This document shows, piece by piece, positions 63,442-64,000 of a DNA stretch of 64,000 nucleotides. Source of the stretch: Maribacter arcticus (GTDB taxonomy: Bacteria; Bacteroidota; Bacteroidia; Flavobacteriales; Flavobacteriaceae); contig NZ_FUYL01000003.1 of assembly GCF_900167935.1 (NCBI RefSeq), positions 186,001 through 250,000 of the forward strand, in the 5' to 3' direction. Position numbers and translations under genes: made by a program. How positions within the stretch are numbered: position 1 is the first letter of the stretch; the number at the start of each line of letters is the position of its first letter. The notes under the pieces are model-generated. The model worked only from the letters and a program-made list of their open reading frames with translations. It was not told the origin of the DNA and did no database searches.

Positions 63442-64000
63442 ATGGAAAAAGCAACATTAATAGGCCCCTTCAAACAAATTATTACCATGACCGGCATACC
63501 TTTAAAAGGTGCCGTTAAGGATAGTGAATTGCACATAGTTTCAGATGGCGGTATCATTATTACCGGTTCGACTATTACTAAAATAGGAGATTTTAAACTT
63601 TTAAAAGAAAGCGATAAAATTGGAGAAACAATAACCCTAAAAGGAAATCATGTTTGTGTACCGGGCTTCATCGACGCTCATACACATATTTGTTTTGGAG
63701 GGTCACGCGCAAAGGATTATGCTATGCGAAATGCAGGTAAATCTTATTTAGAAATCGCACATGCGGGTGGTGGTATTTGGGATACGGTTACGCAAACTAG
63801 AAAAGCCACACAAGAAGAATTGACCAAAAGCACCATAAAACTTGCTAATCGCCATTTAAAAAACGGCACCACCACTATAGAGGTAAAAAGTGGATATGGT
63901 CTTTCTGTAGATGAAGAACTAAAAATGCTAAGGGCCATTAAAGAGGCAAATATTACCGCGATGCCAGATTTAATACCCACATGTTTAGCTGCGCATATGC
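63442..64000 (+). CDS. hutI: imidazolonepropionase, N-terminal part
   Basis: Starts at the ATG at 63442, four bases after hutH, and runs off the right edge with 186 open codons. VPGFIDAHTHICFGGSRAKDYAMR is split here as motif PGFIDAHTHICFGG, giving the first two metal-binding His; HAGGGIWDTVTQTR, GTTTIEVKSGYGLS and CLAAHM follow in the order of HutI. It opens the imidazolone ring to N-formimino-glutamate, the third step of histidine breakdown. Confidence 0.93.
   Translation, partial: MEKATLIGPFKQIITMTGIPLKGAVKDSELHIVSDGGIIITGSTITKIGDFKLLKESDKIGETITLKGNHVCVPGFIDAHTHICFGGSRAKDYAMRNAGKSYLEIAHAGGGIWDTVTQTRKATQEELTKSTIKLANRHLKNGTTTIEVKSGYGLSVDEELKMLRAIKEANITAMPDLIPTCLAAHM

Noticed and set aside
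1..64000. CRISPR arrays, prophage or intact insertion sequences
   Set aside because: No regularly spaced direct repeats, cas, integrase or transposase genes were seen.

Overview
The window looks like a chromosomal segment of a marine member of the Flavobacteriaceae (Bacteroidota), perhaps near Maribacter or Zobellia; the genus is inference. Supporting signs are low GC, A-rich start regions without clear Shine-Dalgarno sequences, several TAnnTTTG-type -7 boxes, triple-tyrosine (Y_Y_Y) sensors, an OMP_b-brl_3-type outer-membrane receptor, DUF4407/DUF4230/DUF4260 proteins, a TamB/TamA pair, M56/BlaI pairs, and a lipoprotein laminarinase. There are no phage genes, intact insertion sequences or CRISPR arrays. 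|| Layout. 1-2.1 kb: start of a DegT/DnrJ sugar aminotransferase (minus), Kdo transferase waaA (plus) and two unlisted tiny membrane proteins ending at a terminator. 2.5-12.1 kb: a GH16 beta-glucanase lipoprotein with a binding-like module inserted in its catalytic domain, a triple-tyrosine/LuxR regulator broken by one frameshift, a LytTR response regulator, its LytS-like kinase (also broken by one frameshift), and a divergent outer-membrane receptor with a LytTR-type direct repeat in front of it. 12.2-24.9 kb: a minus-strand run starting with a Crp/Fnr regulator and a PepSY-like protein, then a compact cluster: GABA-type aminotransferase, nitrilase-family amidase, VOC protein, Orn/Lys/Arg decarboxylase, ATP-grasp ligase, C45 N-acyl hydrolase, succinate-semialdehyde-type dehydrogenase, followed by a hydrolase-OsmC fusion and a DUF427 protein. 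This cluster is the best candidate for an undescribed system: it has the chemistry of a ligate-oxidise-hydrolyse amine pathway resembling Puu, built from other enzyme families. || 25.2-33.3 kb: a secreted adhesin-like protein, tRNA-Leu(UAG), then a minus-strand signalling operon (hybrid triple-tyrosine histidine kinase, lone receiver, GAF-adenylate cyclase). 33.4-40.2 kb: M20 dipeptidase, PhnA-like protein, BlaI/M56 module 1 with three operators, DUF4407 protein, and small ORFs. 40.3-54.9 kb: TamB and TamA, a YdjM-type membrane hydrolase, a membrane-anchored MutS-like ATPase, two ExbD proteins without ExbB, and a run of small household and membrane genes. 55-64 kb: HemW, a four-helix-bundle gene framed by inverted repeats, RuvC, a TonB_C lipoprotein, BlaI/M56-TonB module 2 with three operators, DUF456, nitroreductase, LysR, hutH and the start of hutI. 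|| Working together: LytTR kinase and regulator probably control the outer-membrane receptor; the two BlaI/M56 pairs probably autoregulate through operators of the same geometry that differ at the outermost base pair; the hybrid kinase, receiver and cyclase probably form a phosphorelay-to-cAMP path, with a Crp/Fnr-like protein nearby as a possible but unproven receiver of the signal; LysR probably regulates histidine breakdown.
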